Source of the DNA: Micromonospora sp. KC213 | GTDB lineage: Bacteria > Actinomycetota > Actinomycetes > Mycobacteriales > Micromonosporaceae | Direction of reading: 5' to 3' | NCBI RefSeq assembly: GCF_004348325.1 | Contig: NZ_SMKF01000031.1 | Location: 1-40,908 of the forward strand | DNA: 40,908 nucleotides | The notes under the pieces: generated by a model | Told to the model about the DNA's origin: nothing | What the model saw: only the letters and a program-made list of their open reading frames with translations | Databases searched by the model: none | Shown here: positions 17,300 through 24,901 of the stretch, piece after piece | Layout: each line of letters starts with the position of its first letter | Numbering within the stretch: position 1 is the stretch's first letter | Program-made: the position numbers and the translations under genes

Positions 17300-17643
17300 C
17301 CGGGCCGCGGCGCCGTGGTGTGGCGTACCGGGGCGCGCCGGCCGGGGTTGAGCATCTGCCGATGCGTCCGCTGTGGCTGTGCCGCCGGTGTGGGCAGCCC
17401 TGGCCATGCGGCGCGGCGAAGCTCGCGCTCCTGGCCGAGTACCGGGAAGTGCCGGTGAGCCTGTTCCTCTACCTGGCCGGCTGCCTGCACGACGCGATCG
17501 ACGATCTGCACCGGCTGAACCCAAGCGTGACAGGCAGCGCCGCGGACATGTTCGACCGGTTCCTCGGCTGGCCCGCCCGCCACACCCACGCCTACGGCGT
17601 CGGTAGCACCACGGCCGTCAGGATCGAGGAGGCATTGTCGTGA
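17296..17643 (+). CDS. Small Cys-containing protein of the RiPP chain
   Basis: A 115-residue protein, with GTG at 17296 in a GTGA overlap. It contains LWLCRRCGQPWPCGAAK, a Cys-x-x-Cys plus a third Cys that could form a small metal site. A helical part follows with LFLYLAGCLHDAID and MFDRFLGWPARH. Similar small proteins appear beside radical SAM or biosynthetic genes in actinomycetes, sometimes mis-named flavin reductase; I see no flavin motif. Its TGA overlaps the maturase GTG (17640). A peptide-binding or maturase-partner role is an inference from position. Confidence 0.65.
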   Translation: MTGPRRRGVAYRGAPAGVEHLPMRPLWLCRRCGQPWPCGAAKLALLAEYREVPVSLFLYLAGCLHDAIDDLHRLNPSVTGSAADMFDRFLGWPARHTHAYGVGSTTAVRIEEALS

Positions 17644-18775
17644 CCGGCATCGGCCTCATCAACGCGACCGGCCAGCCGGCGATCGCCAGCAGTTTCCACA
17701 CCCTGGTCGTGCAGCCGACCAGCTTCTGCAACCTCGACTGCACCTACTGCTACCTGCCCGACCGGAGATCCCTCCGCCTGATGGGCGGCGCGGTCGCCCA
17801 GGCGTGCGCGGAGTCGATCGCCCAGCAGAACAGCGGTCATCCGGTGAGCGTCGTGTGGCACGGGGGCGAACCCACCGCCACACCCATCGGGCTGTTCCGG
17901 GAGCTGTTGGCCCCGTTCGAGGAACTGCGGCGTGCGGGGCTGGTGCGTCACGAGATCCAGACGAACGCGACGCTGATCAACCGCCAGTGGTGCGAGCTGT
18001 TCACCGCTTACGGGTTCGAGGTGGGTGTCAGCATCGACGGACCGGGCGCGTTGAACCGAAACCGCCTCGACCGTGCCGGCAACCCGACAGACACCAGAAC
18101 CCGGCGCGGGATGCAGACCCTGGCCGACGCGGGGCTGGGGTACTCGGTGATCTGTGTGGTCACACCGGAAACCATCGACCACACCGAAGCCCTCGTCGAC
18201 TTCTTCACCGGCCTGCCTGGCTGCGAGTCGGTGGGCTTCAACATCGAAGAGCAGGAGGGCGCCGATCGGGCACCGGTGTCGGAGGATGCCGCTTACCGGT
18301 TTTGGCAGCGCCTCATCGAACGTCGCGTCGGCGGCAGCCCGCTGCGGATCCGCGACCTCGATCGCTTGGCCGACCATCTCGCCGCGACCCGTGCCGGGCA
18401 CTCGACCACGCGCCGTACGAGCCGATCCCGACAGTCTCCTGGGATGGGCAGGTGGTGTTGTTGTCACCGGAGCTGCTCGGCATCACCGACTCGCGATACG
18501 GCGACTTCGTCGCGGGAAACGTTCTGCACCAGCCGATCACCGCCATGCTCGCCCGCGCCGGCGACCTGCTTTACGTCAACGAGTTCGTCACCGCCCTCAA
18601 TGACTGCGCCAACCACTGCGGCTTCTACGAGTTCTGCCGTGGTGCCCAGGCCGGGAACCGCTACTTCGAGCACGCGACGTTCACCGTCCGTGAGACCACC
18701 TACTGCCGGACCACCCGACAGGCTCTCGTCCGCGCCGCCGCGGACCATCTCACCCCTCAAGGAGGACGATCATGA
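17640..18775 (+). CDS. Radical SAM/SPASM cyclophane-forming peptide maturase (AmcB-like), apparently frameshifted
   Basis: A GTG at 17640 opens the radical SAM domain. The iron-sulfur site is CNLDCTYC (Cys30, Cys34, Cys37), followed by VVWHGGEPTATP and, further on, EIQTNATLIN and VGVSIDGPG, the SAM-binding strand pattern. The frame breaks at about 18398-18412. The continuation, in another frame, holds YEPIPTVSWDGQVVLLSPEL and a SPASM-like Cys cluster (NDCANHCGFYEFC and later TYC). Joined length is about 378 residues, normal for this group. The end overlaps the precursor start as ATGA. These enzymes join an aromatic ring to a beta carbon two residues on, making three-residue cyclophanes. A one-base deletion, real or a sequencing error, is the simplest reading. 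Confidence 0.85.
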
Positions 18776-18957
18776 CCAACGCTCTCGCGGCCCTCGTCAA
18801 CGCCGAACCGGAGCAACTCGCCCGCCTCGGTGTCGACCCGGAGCGGTCGGTAACGTCAATCGACGCGGCAAAGTTCGACAACCGCCCCACCTGGGACAAC
18901 CGAGGAAAGTTCGACAGCCGGCCCGGCTGGGACAACTGGAACAAGAAGAAGTAGCCC
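18772..18957 (+). CDS. Multi-cyclophane RiPP precursor peptide (AmcA-like)
   Basis: A 60-residue precursor; the last sense codon ends at 18954 and TAG is 18955-18957... the ATG at 18772 has a strong AAGGAGGACGATC site. Residues 1-34 form a leader with PEQLARLGVDPERSV. The core has aromatic-Asp-Asn/Ser motifs at 35-37 (FDN), 41-43 (WDN), 47-49 (FDS) and 53-55 (WDN), an exact six-residue period, separated by Arg/Pro/Gly/Lys/Thr residues. It ends in WNKKK. Each motif fits the aromatic-x-x rule for three-residue cyclophanes made by radical SAM enzymes, and the gene overlaps such an enzyme. I recall the database names AmcA/AmcB for this type (unchecked). No protease or exporter gene is visible nearby. 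Product activity is unknown. Confidence 0.85.
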
Positions 18958-19015
18958 CCGCCACGGGACGCGCGGCGTGGCGTGCCCACCCCGCGCCCAC
19001 ACAGGTTGAGGACAC

Positions 19016-19678
19016 ATGCGCACCACCACGATCGGCGACGTGAAGGTCTTACTGCCGGACCTCGAACCGGACGACCTCGACAACACGACGAACCTGGCCG
19101 ACGGCCTCACCGAGGCCCTCGTTGAGGGCGCAGCGTGGCACGGCTCGCACCTTGAGGACGCCCGCATCCGCAGCAGCCTGATCACCGGCGTGGACCTGAG
19201 CGAGAGCACCTGGGTGGCCGGCAGCCTCTACGGCTGCGAGATCACCCGCACCGACTTCTCCGGCGCGACCCTGACCGGCATCACCATCGACCGGTGCGCC
19301 ATCACTGGTTCACGGTTCACCGGCACCCGACTCACCGACGTACGCCTCAAGGACGTGCTGTTCGACGGGTGCCGCTTCGACTACGCCACCTTCCACCGCG
19401 TCACCGCCGCCGGCTCCGTGGCCTTTACCGACTGCACCCTCGCCCACGCCACCTGGTCCACCTGCCGCCTCCCGGGCATCGCGCTGCGGTCCTGCAACCT
19501 GGACGGCATGGAAATCGACTCCTGCCATCTCGAAGGCGCCGATCTGCGGGGCAGCCGCCTCCGCGGACTCAAGACGGCCCTCGACAATCTGCGCGGCGCC
19601 ACGATCAGTCAGGATCAACTGCCCGACTTCACCAAGCTGACCATCGACGCACTCCACCTCGCCGTGCGCGACGACTAA
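19016..19678 (+). CDS. Pentapeptide-repeat protein of the RiPP cluster
   Basis: A 220-residue protein, with ATG at 19016 behind GAGGAC. Residues about 45-200 are tandem five-residue repeats of the A(D/N)LxX type, for example TRTDFSGATLTGITID, SRFTGTRLTDVRLKDVLFDG and HLEGADLRGSRLRGLKTA. They predict a right-handed quadrilateral beta-helix. Many central positions hold Cys, Ile and Phe rather than Leu. Some pentapeptide-repeat proteins protect DNA gyrase or give self-resistance in biosynthetic clusters. It follows the precursor by 58 nt and precedes the P-loop gene by 15 nt, so a resistance or scaffold role is possible but unproven. Confidence 0.8.
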   Translation: MRTTTIGDVKVLLPDLEPDDLDNTTNLADGLTEALVEGAAWHGSHLEDARIRSSLITGVDLSESTWVAGSLYGCEITRTDFSGATLTGITIDRCAITGSRFTGTRLTDVRLKDVLFDGCRFDYATFHRVTAAGSVAFTDCTLAHATWSTCRLPGIALRSCNLDGMEIDSCHLEGADLRGSRLRGLKTALDNLRGATISQDQLPDFTKLTIDALHLAVRDD

Positions 19679-19693
19679 ATCTGTGGAGGCATC

Positions 19694-20257
19694 GTGCTCG
19701 TCGGACCCACCGGCAGCCCGGACACGATCCTCGTCTGCATCCGGGGCAACTCCGGTTCAGGCAAGAGCAGCATCGCCCGGGAGCTACGGCGTCGGCACGG
19801 CCGGGGCTGCGCCCTGGTCGAGCAGGACTACCTGCGCCGTGTCGTGCTGCGCGAGCGGGACAAGCCCGGCGGCGCGGCCCCCGCGCTGATCGCGCAGACC
19901 GTCCGGTTCGCCCTCGACCACGGCTACCACGTGGTGCTGGACGGCATCATGCACAGCGACCGCTACCGGGACATGCTGACCGCCCTGCGTGACGACCACC
20001 GAGGGCGGTCGCTGTTCTGCTACCTCGACGTGTCCCTGCCCGAGACGCTACGGCGGCACCTGACCCGCCCACAGGCCAGCGAGTTCACCGCCGAGCACAT
20101 GAGCGGCTGGTACGTAGCCCGGGACGTCCTGGGCTGGCCCGACGAACTCGTCCTGGCGGAGACCACCACGCTCGAAGAGGCCGTCGAGGTCATCGCCGCA
20201 GCCGCCGGGCTACCCCAGACCGGACGGAACGACGACCTGCTGCCGATCGTTTCGTAA
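19694..20257 (+). CDS. P-loop kinase-like (AAA/zeta-toxin-like) protein
   Basis: A 187-residue protein starting at a GTG (19694), with GGAGG 10 nt upstream. Walker A is GNSGSGKSSIAREL (about 16-29). The next strand, VVLDGIMHSDRY, and FCYLDVSLPETLRRHLTRP resemble the nucleotide and phosphate-acceptor part of small-molecule kinases. It is annotated in many actinomycetes simply as an AAA or kinase protein. It probably phosphorylates a small substrate or acts as an ATP switch. It is the last gene of the RiPP cluster and converges on the toxin-partner gene. The substrate is unknown. Confidence 0.75.
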   Translation: MLVGPTGSPDTILVCIRGNSGSGKSSIARELRRRHGRGCALVEQDYLRRVVLRERDKPGGAAPALIAQTVRFALDHGYHVVLDGIMHSDRYRDMLTALRDDHRGRSLFCYLDVSLPETLRRHLTRPQASEFTAEHMSGWYVARDVLGWPDELVLAETTTLEEAVEVIAAAAGLPQTGRNDDLLPIVS

Positions 20258-20307
20258 CCCCGGCGCTCCCTTGTGAGGATGGGCGAATGCCAGCCGTGCC
20301 GCTCGGC

Positions 20308-20538
20308 TCAGCTGGCGAACATCATCCGTTCCGGGAAGTCGCCAGCGGAGCGCCGCGCGTTTACGATCTTGGCCGTGATGGCGCTCGCAGCGGCGTTGAA
20401 GTCACCGTCTTGGACCCGCGCCTCAAGCGTGTGCGGATCAATCGTCAGCACCCGGTCGAACCTGTCCTCGAACCCGAACTCGTACCGCACCTCGTCCACG
20501 GATGCCTCGATACGACGTGCGACCACCATCATGCCCAT
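20308..20538 (-). CDS. Small protein downstream of WXG100-like toxin candidate, possible immunity protein
   Basis: A 76-residue protein, with ATG at 20536-20538, four bases after the stop of the large upstream gene (20543-21568), so the two are surely co-transcribed. It is acidic and has no signal peptide. It contains VDEVRYEFGFEDRFDRVLTI and a helical tail. No family recognised. Small genes just downstream of polymorphic toxins commonly encode their immunity protein, and that is the basis for this call. Confidence 0.55.
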   Translation of the reverse strand: MGMMVVARRIEASVDEVRYEFGFEDRFDRVLTIDPHTLEARVQDGDFNAAASAITAKIVNARRSAGDFPERMMFAS

Positions 20539-20542
20539 GGCG

Positions 20543-21568
20543 CTATTCTCCGAATCTCGCGTAGTCCTCGTACGTGGGGTCGGGAATCGACGCCTCCCAG
20601 TTCGACACCCGGTTGGCGGCGAGATGAGCCTCCCGGTAATCCGCCTGCGGATGCGCCTGGTAGTACCGCGATTCTGCCAGTTCGTGCTCCAGTAGCCTGT
20701 AGTCCTCCGGCAGCTGGTCGCCCCGTCGCAGGCGCAGCCACGCCTCGGCCATCGGCGCGCTCGGGTCGTACTGTTGGCGGACGATCCCGCCCGCGTAGTC
20801 GTCCATCGGGTGCTCTTCGAAGAAGATGTGCCGGCGGATCTGCTCGATCTCCTGGAGCGAGAAGCCCCGGGAACCATCGAGGCGAGGCGCGTCAGTCAGA
20901 TTGCGGGCGATGACCCCAGCGTCGTCCTGCTGTCGGATCGCCGTATACGCCTCGCTGGCCCAGCGCTCCTGACGTTCGTAGTCGGCAACGTTGCGAGGGC
21001 GGGTGGTGTGGCCTCCGTGGACTCCGAGCCCGTCTTCGGTTGCCCTGCCCGGACGGCCGTGAGGTGCGTTCGTGAGCCGGCTCAACGCCTGTTTAAGGCT
21101 CTCGATCAGATCACCGAGTCGGCGAATTTCCGGCATCAACCGCTGCAGGCTTGCCAGCAGCCCCCGCAGCAGTCGGGCGATTCGCGCTGCCCACGCCGCC
21201 ACCGTCGTTGTCCCCTGCTCCACGACCAGCGGGGCGGCGAACCCTGCCGTGACAACCATCTCGCCTGCGTACACGATCAAACGGGAGACGCAGGTGGCGA
21301 TGGCGTCCCGGACCAGCAGCCGAACGGCAGCGACGAGGCCGGCCGCGCCTTCGGTGGTGGCGGCGAGGGTGTCGGCGCCTTGGGCGAGCCCGATGATGGC
21401 TTGCTGCTGTTCGCTGGCCCAGGCCCGGTAGGCAGGGCCGGCGGTCCCGCCCCACTCTGCGACGTCAGCCCGGACGGAGGTGGACAGCGCGGCGACTTCC
21501 TCGCGGAGCGACGCGGCAACGTTCCGCCAGGTCTGGGCGTGCGCGGTGATCTGCGCTATGTCAACCAC
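20543..21568 (-). CDS. WXG100-like N-terminal protein with variable C-terminal toxin-like domain
   Basis: A 341-residue protein, GTG start at 21566-21568. Residues 1-90 are helical, with EWGGTAGPAYRAWASEQQQ, a Trp-x-Gly turn of the ESX/WXG100 type. A hydrophobic region follows at about 90-150, then a low-complexity joint at about 170-190. The C-terminal domain (about 195-341) has EHPMDDYAGGI and LLEHELAESRYYQAHPQAD, then AHLAANRVSNWE, a layout seen in Actinobacteria polymorphic-toxin tips. Secretion by a type VII system is inferred from the N-terminus. The following small gene may give immunity. The enzymatic activity of the tip is not identified. Confidence 0.65.
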   Translation of the reverse strand: MVDIAQITAHAQTWRNVAASLREEVAALSTSVRADVAEWGGTAGPAYRAWASEQQQAIIGLAQGADTLAATTEGAAGLVAAVRLLVRDAIATCVSRLIVYAGEMVVTAGFAAPLVVEQGTTTVAAWAARIARLLRGLLASLQRLMPEIRRLGDLIESLKQALSRLTNAPHGRPGRATEDGLGVHGGHTTRPRNVADYERQERWASEAYTAIRQQDDAGVIARNLTDAPRLDGSRGFSLQEIEQIRRHIFFEEHPMDDYAGGIVRQQYDPSAPMAEAWLRLRRGDQLPEDYRLLEHELAESRYYQAHPQADYREAHLAANRVSNWEASIPDPTYEDYARFGE

Positions 21569-21739
21569 CTTGACCGCGCTGTGCTTCCGCCAGGTGAGCG
21601 AACTCGCGCATCGAAGGCGCCACGCTGCCGTTTTCCACCTTGATGCGATCTGGCGTTGCCGCGCTACGGCGTACTACCAGGCGGGTGCAAGTCAGCTTGT
21701 TGAGGGCGCGCAGTTATGGTTCCAGCTGCTGGATGTTCA

Positions 21740-22021
21740 TTAGGCGTCGGCGCTACCGCTGTTGCTTGGATATCGCTCGAAGATGGACTTCAGTGCGGCC
21801 AATGCCAGTAGGGCGACGGCGGTGGCTGCGTTGGTCAGGACAACGGCGGGATCAGCGATGATTGCACCGTAGAGCGTCCACAGACCGACCCCGGTGCCGA
21901 GGACCGCGAGATAGGTCCATGAGATGTCCTTCGTGGATTTTGTGCGCCAGGATCGCAGGAGCTGCGGAAGCCAGCATCCGGTGGTCAGGATACCGGCGAG
22001 TAGGCCGAGCGCGGTGGTCAT
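21740..22021 (-). CDS. SemiSWEET/PQ-loop family transporter-like protein
   Basis: A 93-residue protein with three hydrophobic helices (about 2-20, 33-52, 62-80), the size of a bacterial SemiSWEET half-transporter. The first helix contains the PQ-loop CWLPQLLRSWRTKSTKDISW, typical of the MtN3/PQ-loop fold. SemiSWEETs form dimers that pass sugars through the membrane; the substrate here is unknown. Its ATG overlaps the TGA of the upstream PP2C-like gene (ATGA), so the two are translationally coupled. Confidence 0.8.
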   Translation of the reverse strand: MTTALGLLAGILTTGCWLPQLLRSWRTKSTKDISWTYLAVLGTGVGLWTLYGAIIADPAVVLTNAATAVALLALAALKSIFERYPSNSGSADA

Positions 22022-22869
22022 GCTGGCATTCCTGTCGATGTCGGGGATGGCGGTTGACCAGGTAGGCAGTAGGCGGCGGTGGCGTCGTCGCTGCGCTTGT
22101 ACCGCGGCCAGCGGGCACCGTGTGGGTCAGTGTTTTCGATTGCCCGTACGCGGTCGATGAGATGTTGTGGGCCGTGGCGGTGGAGGAGGGTGAGTAGTTG
22201 AGGCCAGTTGACCTGGTGGTAGCGGTCGGCGAGGCTGGATGCGCCATCGGTCAGCAGAGCGGCGCTGTCGACGTGACTGCGGGTGCCGGTGACTGCGTGT
22301 GCGGCGGTTTCTGGGTTCGCGGCGGCTACCCAGTAGCCGTCCGGCTGGTTGCGGTGGGGGCGTTGCGCGGCGACGAGGGCGGTGACGGCGTCGCGGTGTT
22401 CGGGAGTGCCAAGCCGGCATTTCCGGGTGGCTTCGTGTTCGGCCTGGGCGAAGCCGTCCACCCGTAGGTCGGTGTGGATCTCAAGACCGGCGGGTCCATC
22501 GAGGACGATGACGCAGTCGAAGACGACCAGGTAGTCAACGGATTCACTTTCGTTACGTAGCATGGCCACGGCGGCGGACGGGGTGCCGGGATGGCGCAAG
22601 TCACAGGTGTTCTTGTGCTGGTTGGCCACGCTTTCGATTGACTGCGCCAGGATGTCGGCCAAAGGCCGGTGTGGTGCGATGCTCGCCGCTTGCAGCAGCT
22701 GCGTACCGAGATTGGCGACGTACCAGGGGGTTCCATGGCGGCATCCGGTGCCGAGTTCGGCCGGTGCGGTCAAGCCATCGAGTACGACCACGGTGCTCTG
22801 GCTGGCTGCGACGAAGTCTTCCGAGGGACGGTCGGTGAATCCTGGGATGCTGGCGAAGGATACGAGCAT
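22018..22869 (-). CDS. PP2C-like protein phosphatase-family protein
   Basis: A 283-residue protein, with ATG at 22867-22869 behind AGGAG. It is patterned like a short PP2C: STVVVLDGLTAP (Asp-Gly metal motif), DYLVVFDCVIVLDGP, AALLTDGASSLADRY (the second Asp-Gly metal site) and a final RSDDATAAYCLPG. It sits between a GntR regulator (25 nt upstream) and a SemiSWEET. Such PP2C-like genes with GntR neighbours recur in actinomycetes. It may dephosphorylate a protein in response to the GntR effector, but this is inference. Confidence 0.65.
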   Translation of the reverse strand: MLVSFASIPGFTDRPSEDFVAASQSTVVVLDGLTAPAELGTGCRHGTPWYVANLGTQLLQAASIAPHRPLADILAQSIESVANQHKNTCDLRHPGTPSAAVAMLRNESESVDYLVVFDCVIVLDGPAGLEIHTDLRVDGFAQAEHEATRKCRLGTPEHRDAVTALVAAQRPHRNQPDGYWVAAANPETAAHAVTGTRSHVDSAALLTDGASSLADRYHQVNWPQLLTLLHRHGPQHLIDRVRAIENTDPHGARWPRYKRSDDATAAYCLPGQPPSPTSTGMPA

Positions 22870-22894
22870 TAGCTGCTCCTGGTTGCTTCGGCGG

Positions 22895-23626
22895 TCAGGG
22901 GTGTTGGACGTCGAAGGTGACGTCGAGCGCGTAGCGGTCGCCGACGTAGCGGGACTCTGTCAGCTCCAACGGCTTGCCGTCCTGGTCGAGGATCAGGCGG
23001 CGTTCGACGAGCAGCGCGGCGCCTGTCTCGACGCGTAGTAGCTGGGCCTCCGTGGTGCCCGCGTTTGCGGCTGAGAGGGTGGCGTGGCCAAGGGTCGGAA
23101 CGTGCCCCAGGGTGACGAGGGCTTCGTGCAACGACCCGTTGGCGAGGTCCATGTCGAGCAGCGGCGCGAGCTTGCCGGGGAACACCGCATGTTCCACGGC
23201 GACGGGAGTCTGGTCGGCGAGCCTGACCCGGTGGATCGCGATCACACCAGCGTTACGCGGCAGGCGGAGCCGACCGGTCTCAGCCGGCGTGGCGCCGCGC
23301 CGCACCACCTCGACCACCTGCGAACTAGGCTGCCGGCCCTGGCGGCGCATCTCCTGGCTAAACCGGATCAGGCTGTCGGCCCTTCGGCGGGTCGGCGGGG
23401 CCGCCACAAAGGTGCCGCGCCCCGACTGTCGGTAGACCAGCCCTTCGCTAACCAGCCGAGTCACTGCGGCACGCGCTGTCATCCGGCTCACCCCGAACTC
23501 CTGGGACAACTCGGCTTCAGATGGCAGCGGATCGTTGGGCGCTAACTCCGCGATACGGGCACGCAGTGCCTGCTCGATCGCGTAGTAGCGAGGAGTGAAG
23601 TCGGGAACCGCAGTGCCGTCACTCAT
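22895..23626 (-). CDS. GntR/HutC-family transcriptional regulator
   Basis: A 243-residue protein. The winged helix (about 13-75) contains LPSEAELSQEFGVSRMTARAAVTRL and GRGTFVA. A UTRA effector domain (about 90-238) has VVEVVRRGATPAE, VIAIHRVRLADQTPVAVE and a final LELTESRYVGDRYALDVTFD, the HutC subfamily pattern. It probably represses its own operon (with PP2C-like and SemiSWEET genes); a GTATATAC palindrome lies just upstream. The effector is unknown, often a sugar phosphate or amino sugar in this family. Confidence 0.92.
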   Translation of the reverse strand: MSDGTAVPDFTPRYYAIEQALRARIAELAPNDPLPSEAELSQEFGVSRMTARAAVTRLVSEGLVYRQSGRGTFVAAPPTRRRADSLIRFSQEMRRQGRQPSSQVVEVVRRGATPAETGRLRLPRNAGVIAIHRVRLADQTPVAVEHAVFPGKLAPLLDMDLANGSLHEALVTLGHVPTLGHATLSAANAGTTEAQLLRVETGAALLVERRLILDQDGKPLELTESRYVGDRYALDVTFDVQHP

Positions 23627-23649
23627 ACGACCAGGCTAGCCGATCAGTT

Positions 23650-23657
23650 GTATATAC
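23650..23657. promoter_or_regulatory. GTATATAC palindrome upstream of the GntR gene
   Basis: A perfect 8-bp palindrome 24 nt upstream of the GntR start, within a local AT-rich patch. GntR/HutC operators often have GT-(N)-TATAC cores, so autoregulation is likely. It also overlaps where a -10 element would lie. Confidence 0.5.
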
Positions 23658-24265
23658 GGCTAGCCCTGGCCTGAGTTGAGCGCCGGACCTGACCATTTGG
23701 CGTCGGCGCACACCACGGAGTCGGCCAGGGCGACCTACGCGTGCTCCGCCATGGCCGACTATGGCCAGACGGCCGTTGTGAGAAGAGACCAGGTTCCTTG
23801 AGACGGAGGCGGCCCACGCCTTTTCTCGCGGAACCTGATCCGTTCCTGCTCAGCCGAGCCTAGGCAGATGAGATTCGATGAGAAGGCACAGACGTCCCGG
23901 GGCCTTGAACAAGATCGCCATGGGCGTGTATGTGCCCACAGCGCCCTCTCGGCCCTCCTGCTCCGTGCCTACGGATGCAGCGGGGGCGGCGAGCTGTTCA
24001 AGTCCGTTGCCTCGAAGCGGCTATGGCGACGCGGAGGGCATGAACAGCCTGACCGCGGGTTGCGCACCCGGCGGGGCGCGCTGGTCGCCGTCACGGCGAG
24101 GCGCATCGGCGCCGATTGGCGGTAGCCGGGTTGAACACATGCCGAGACACCTTGAACAAGATCACGAGTGTTCATGATCTGTTCAAAGGCCCTGGTGGCG
24201 TGGTGGCACAGCGCCGACCGGCACTCCCGCCGGACGGCACACGGTCATCACGAGGGAGCACCACC
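23658..24265. other. Gene-poor interval with palindromic repeats
   Basis: About 600 bp with no convincing gene. CCTTGAACAAGATC occurs at 23903-23916 and again at 24150-24163, where it pairs with TGATCTGTTCAAAGG (24175-24189) to make an imperfect 15-bp hairpin. AGGTTCC and GGAACCT copies also occur around 23790-23845. These look like dispersed intergenic palindromes rather than a coding remnant. Confidence 0.5.
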
Positions 24266-24901
24266 ATGGACCGTCGTATCCCCGCTACCGAGCCGGCCGT
24301 TTCCCGGTGCGGCGAGACGCTGCTCAACGACATCGAGTACCGGTTCCGGCTGATGGGGCAGGGACCGAGCCCGCTGTCGGTGGACGGCCGCAGCCTCGGT
24401 CACGGCCTGCCTCGCCGTCGTATCGCCCTGCCTGAGCTGTCGGCGATCCTGATGCACCCGTCCTGCGGCTACCCGGCCCGTGACGAGGTGTGGCGGCTGC
24501 TGGTGCGGCGTGCGCGTACCGGTGACCCCACCCCGGAAAGGTCTGGCAAGGGCGGCGGATTCGTCACCGAGGTGTCCGAGCTGGTCGCCGAGTTCCGCAC
24601 TACCTTCGCCCGCATCGAAGACCTCCTCGCCGACGTGGACGACCTAGACCTCACGGTCCACGGATATGAGTCGGTGCGGGCTATCAACGTGTTCCTGGAC
24701 GCCAACCCTGGAGCCGGCGAGGTGTTCAGCAGGGACTACCGGCTGTTGGCCCGCCTGTACTCCCTCATCAGCGGCGACAAGCGGGTCGCCAAGTACCGGG
24801 ACGGCTTTGGGCTGTTCGGGTCCGTGTACACGACCCTGTTCAAGAAGTCCTCCGACGAGGAGCGAAAGGAACGGCTGGCCGAACTGGGCCGATGGTCCTA
24901 G
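24266..24901 (+). CDS. Chimeric ORF: short conserved actinomycete N-terminus joined to HsdR C-terminal sequence
   Basis: A 211-residue open frame from the ATG at 24266 (GAGGGAG ribosome-binding site). Residues 1-85 resemble the start of an unrelated actinomycete hypothetical protein (LPELSAILMHPSCGYPARDEVWRLLVRRAR). From about residue 97 the sequence matches the late helical region of type I restriction R subunits: ELVAEFRTTFARIEDLL, then FSRDYRLLARLYSLI and FGSVYTTLFKKSSDEERKE. The join suggests a deletion that fused two genes. It stops at a TAG where the HsdR homology goes on in another frame, so it is unlikely to be functional. Confidence 0.55.
   Translation: MDRRIPATEPAVSRCGETLLNDIEYRFRLMGQGPSPLSVDGRSLGHGLPRRRIALPELSAILMHPSCGYPARDEVWRLLVRRARTGDPTPERSGKGGGFVTEVSELVAEFRTTFARIEDLLADVDDLDLTVHGYESVRAINVFLDANPGAGEVFSRDYRLLARLYSLISGDKRVAKYRDGFGLFGSVYTTLFKKSSDEERKERLAELGRWS

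Noticed and set aside
18395..18415. Programmed ribosomal frameshift in the maturase gene
   Set aside because: No slippery heptamer, no obvious downstream structure, and no precedent in this enzyme family that I know of.
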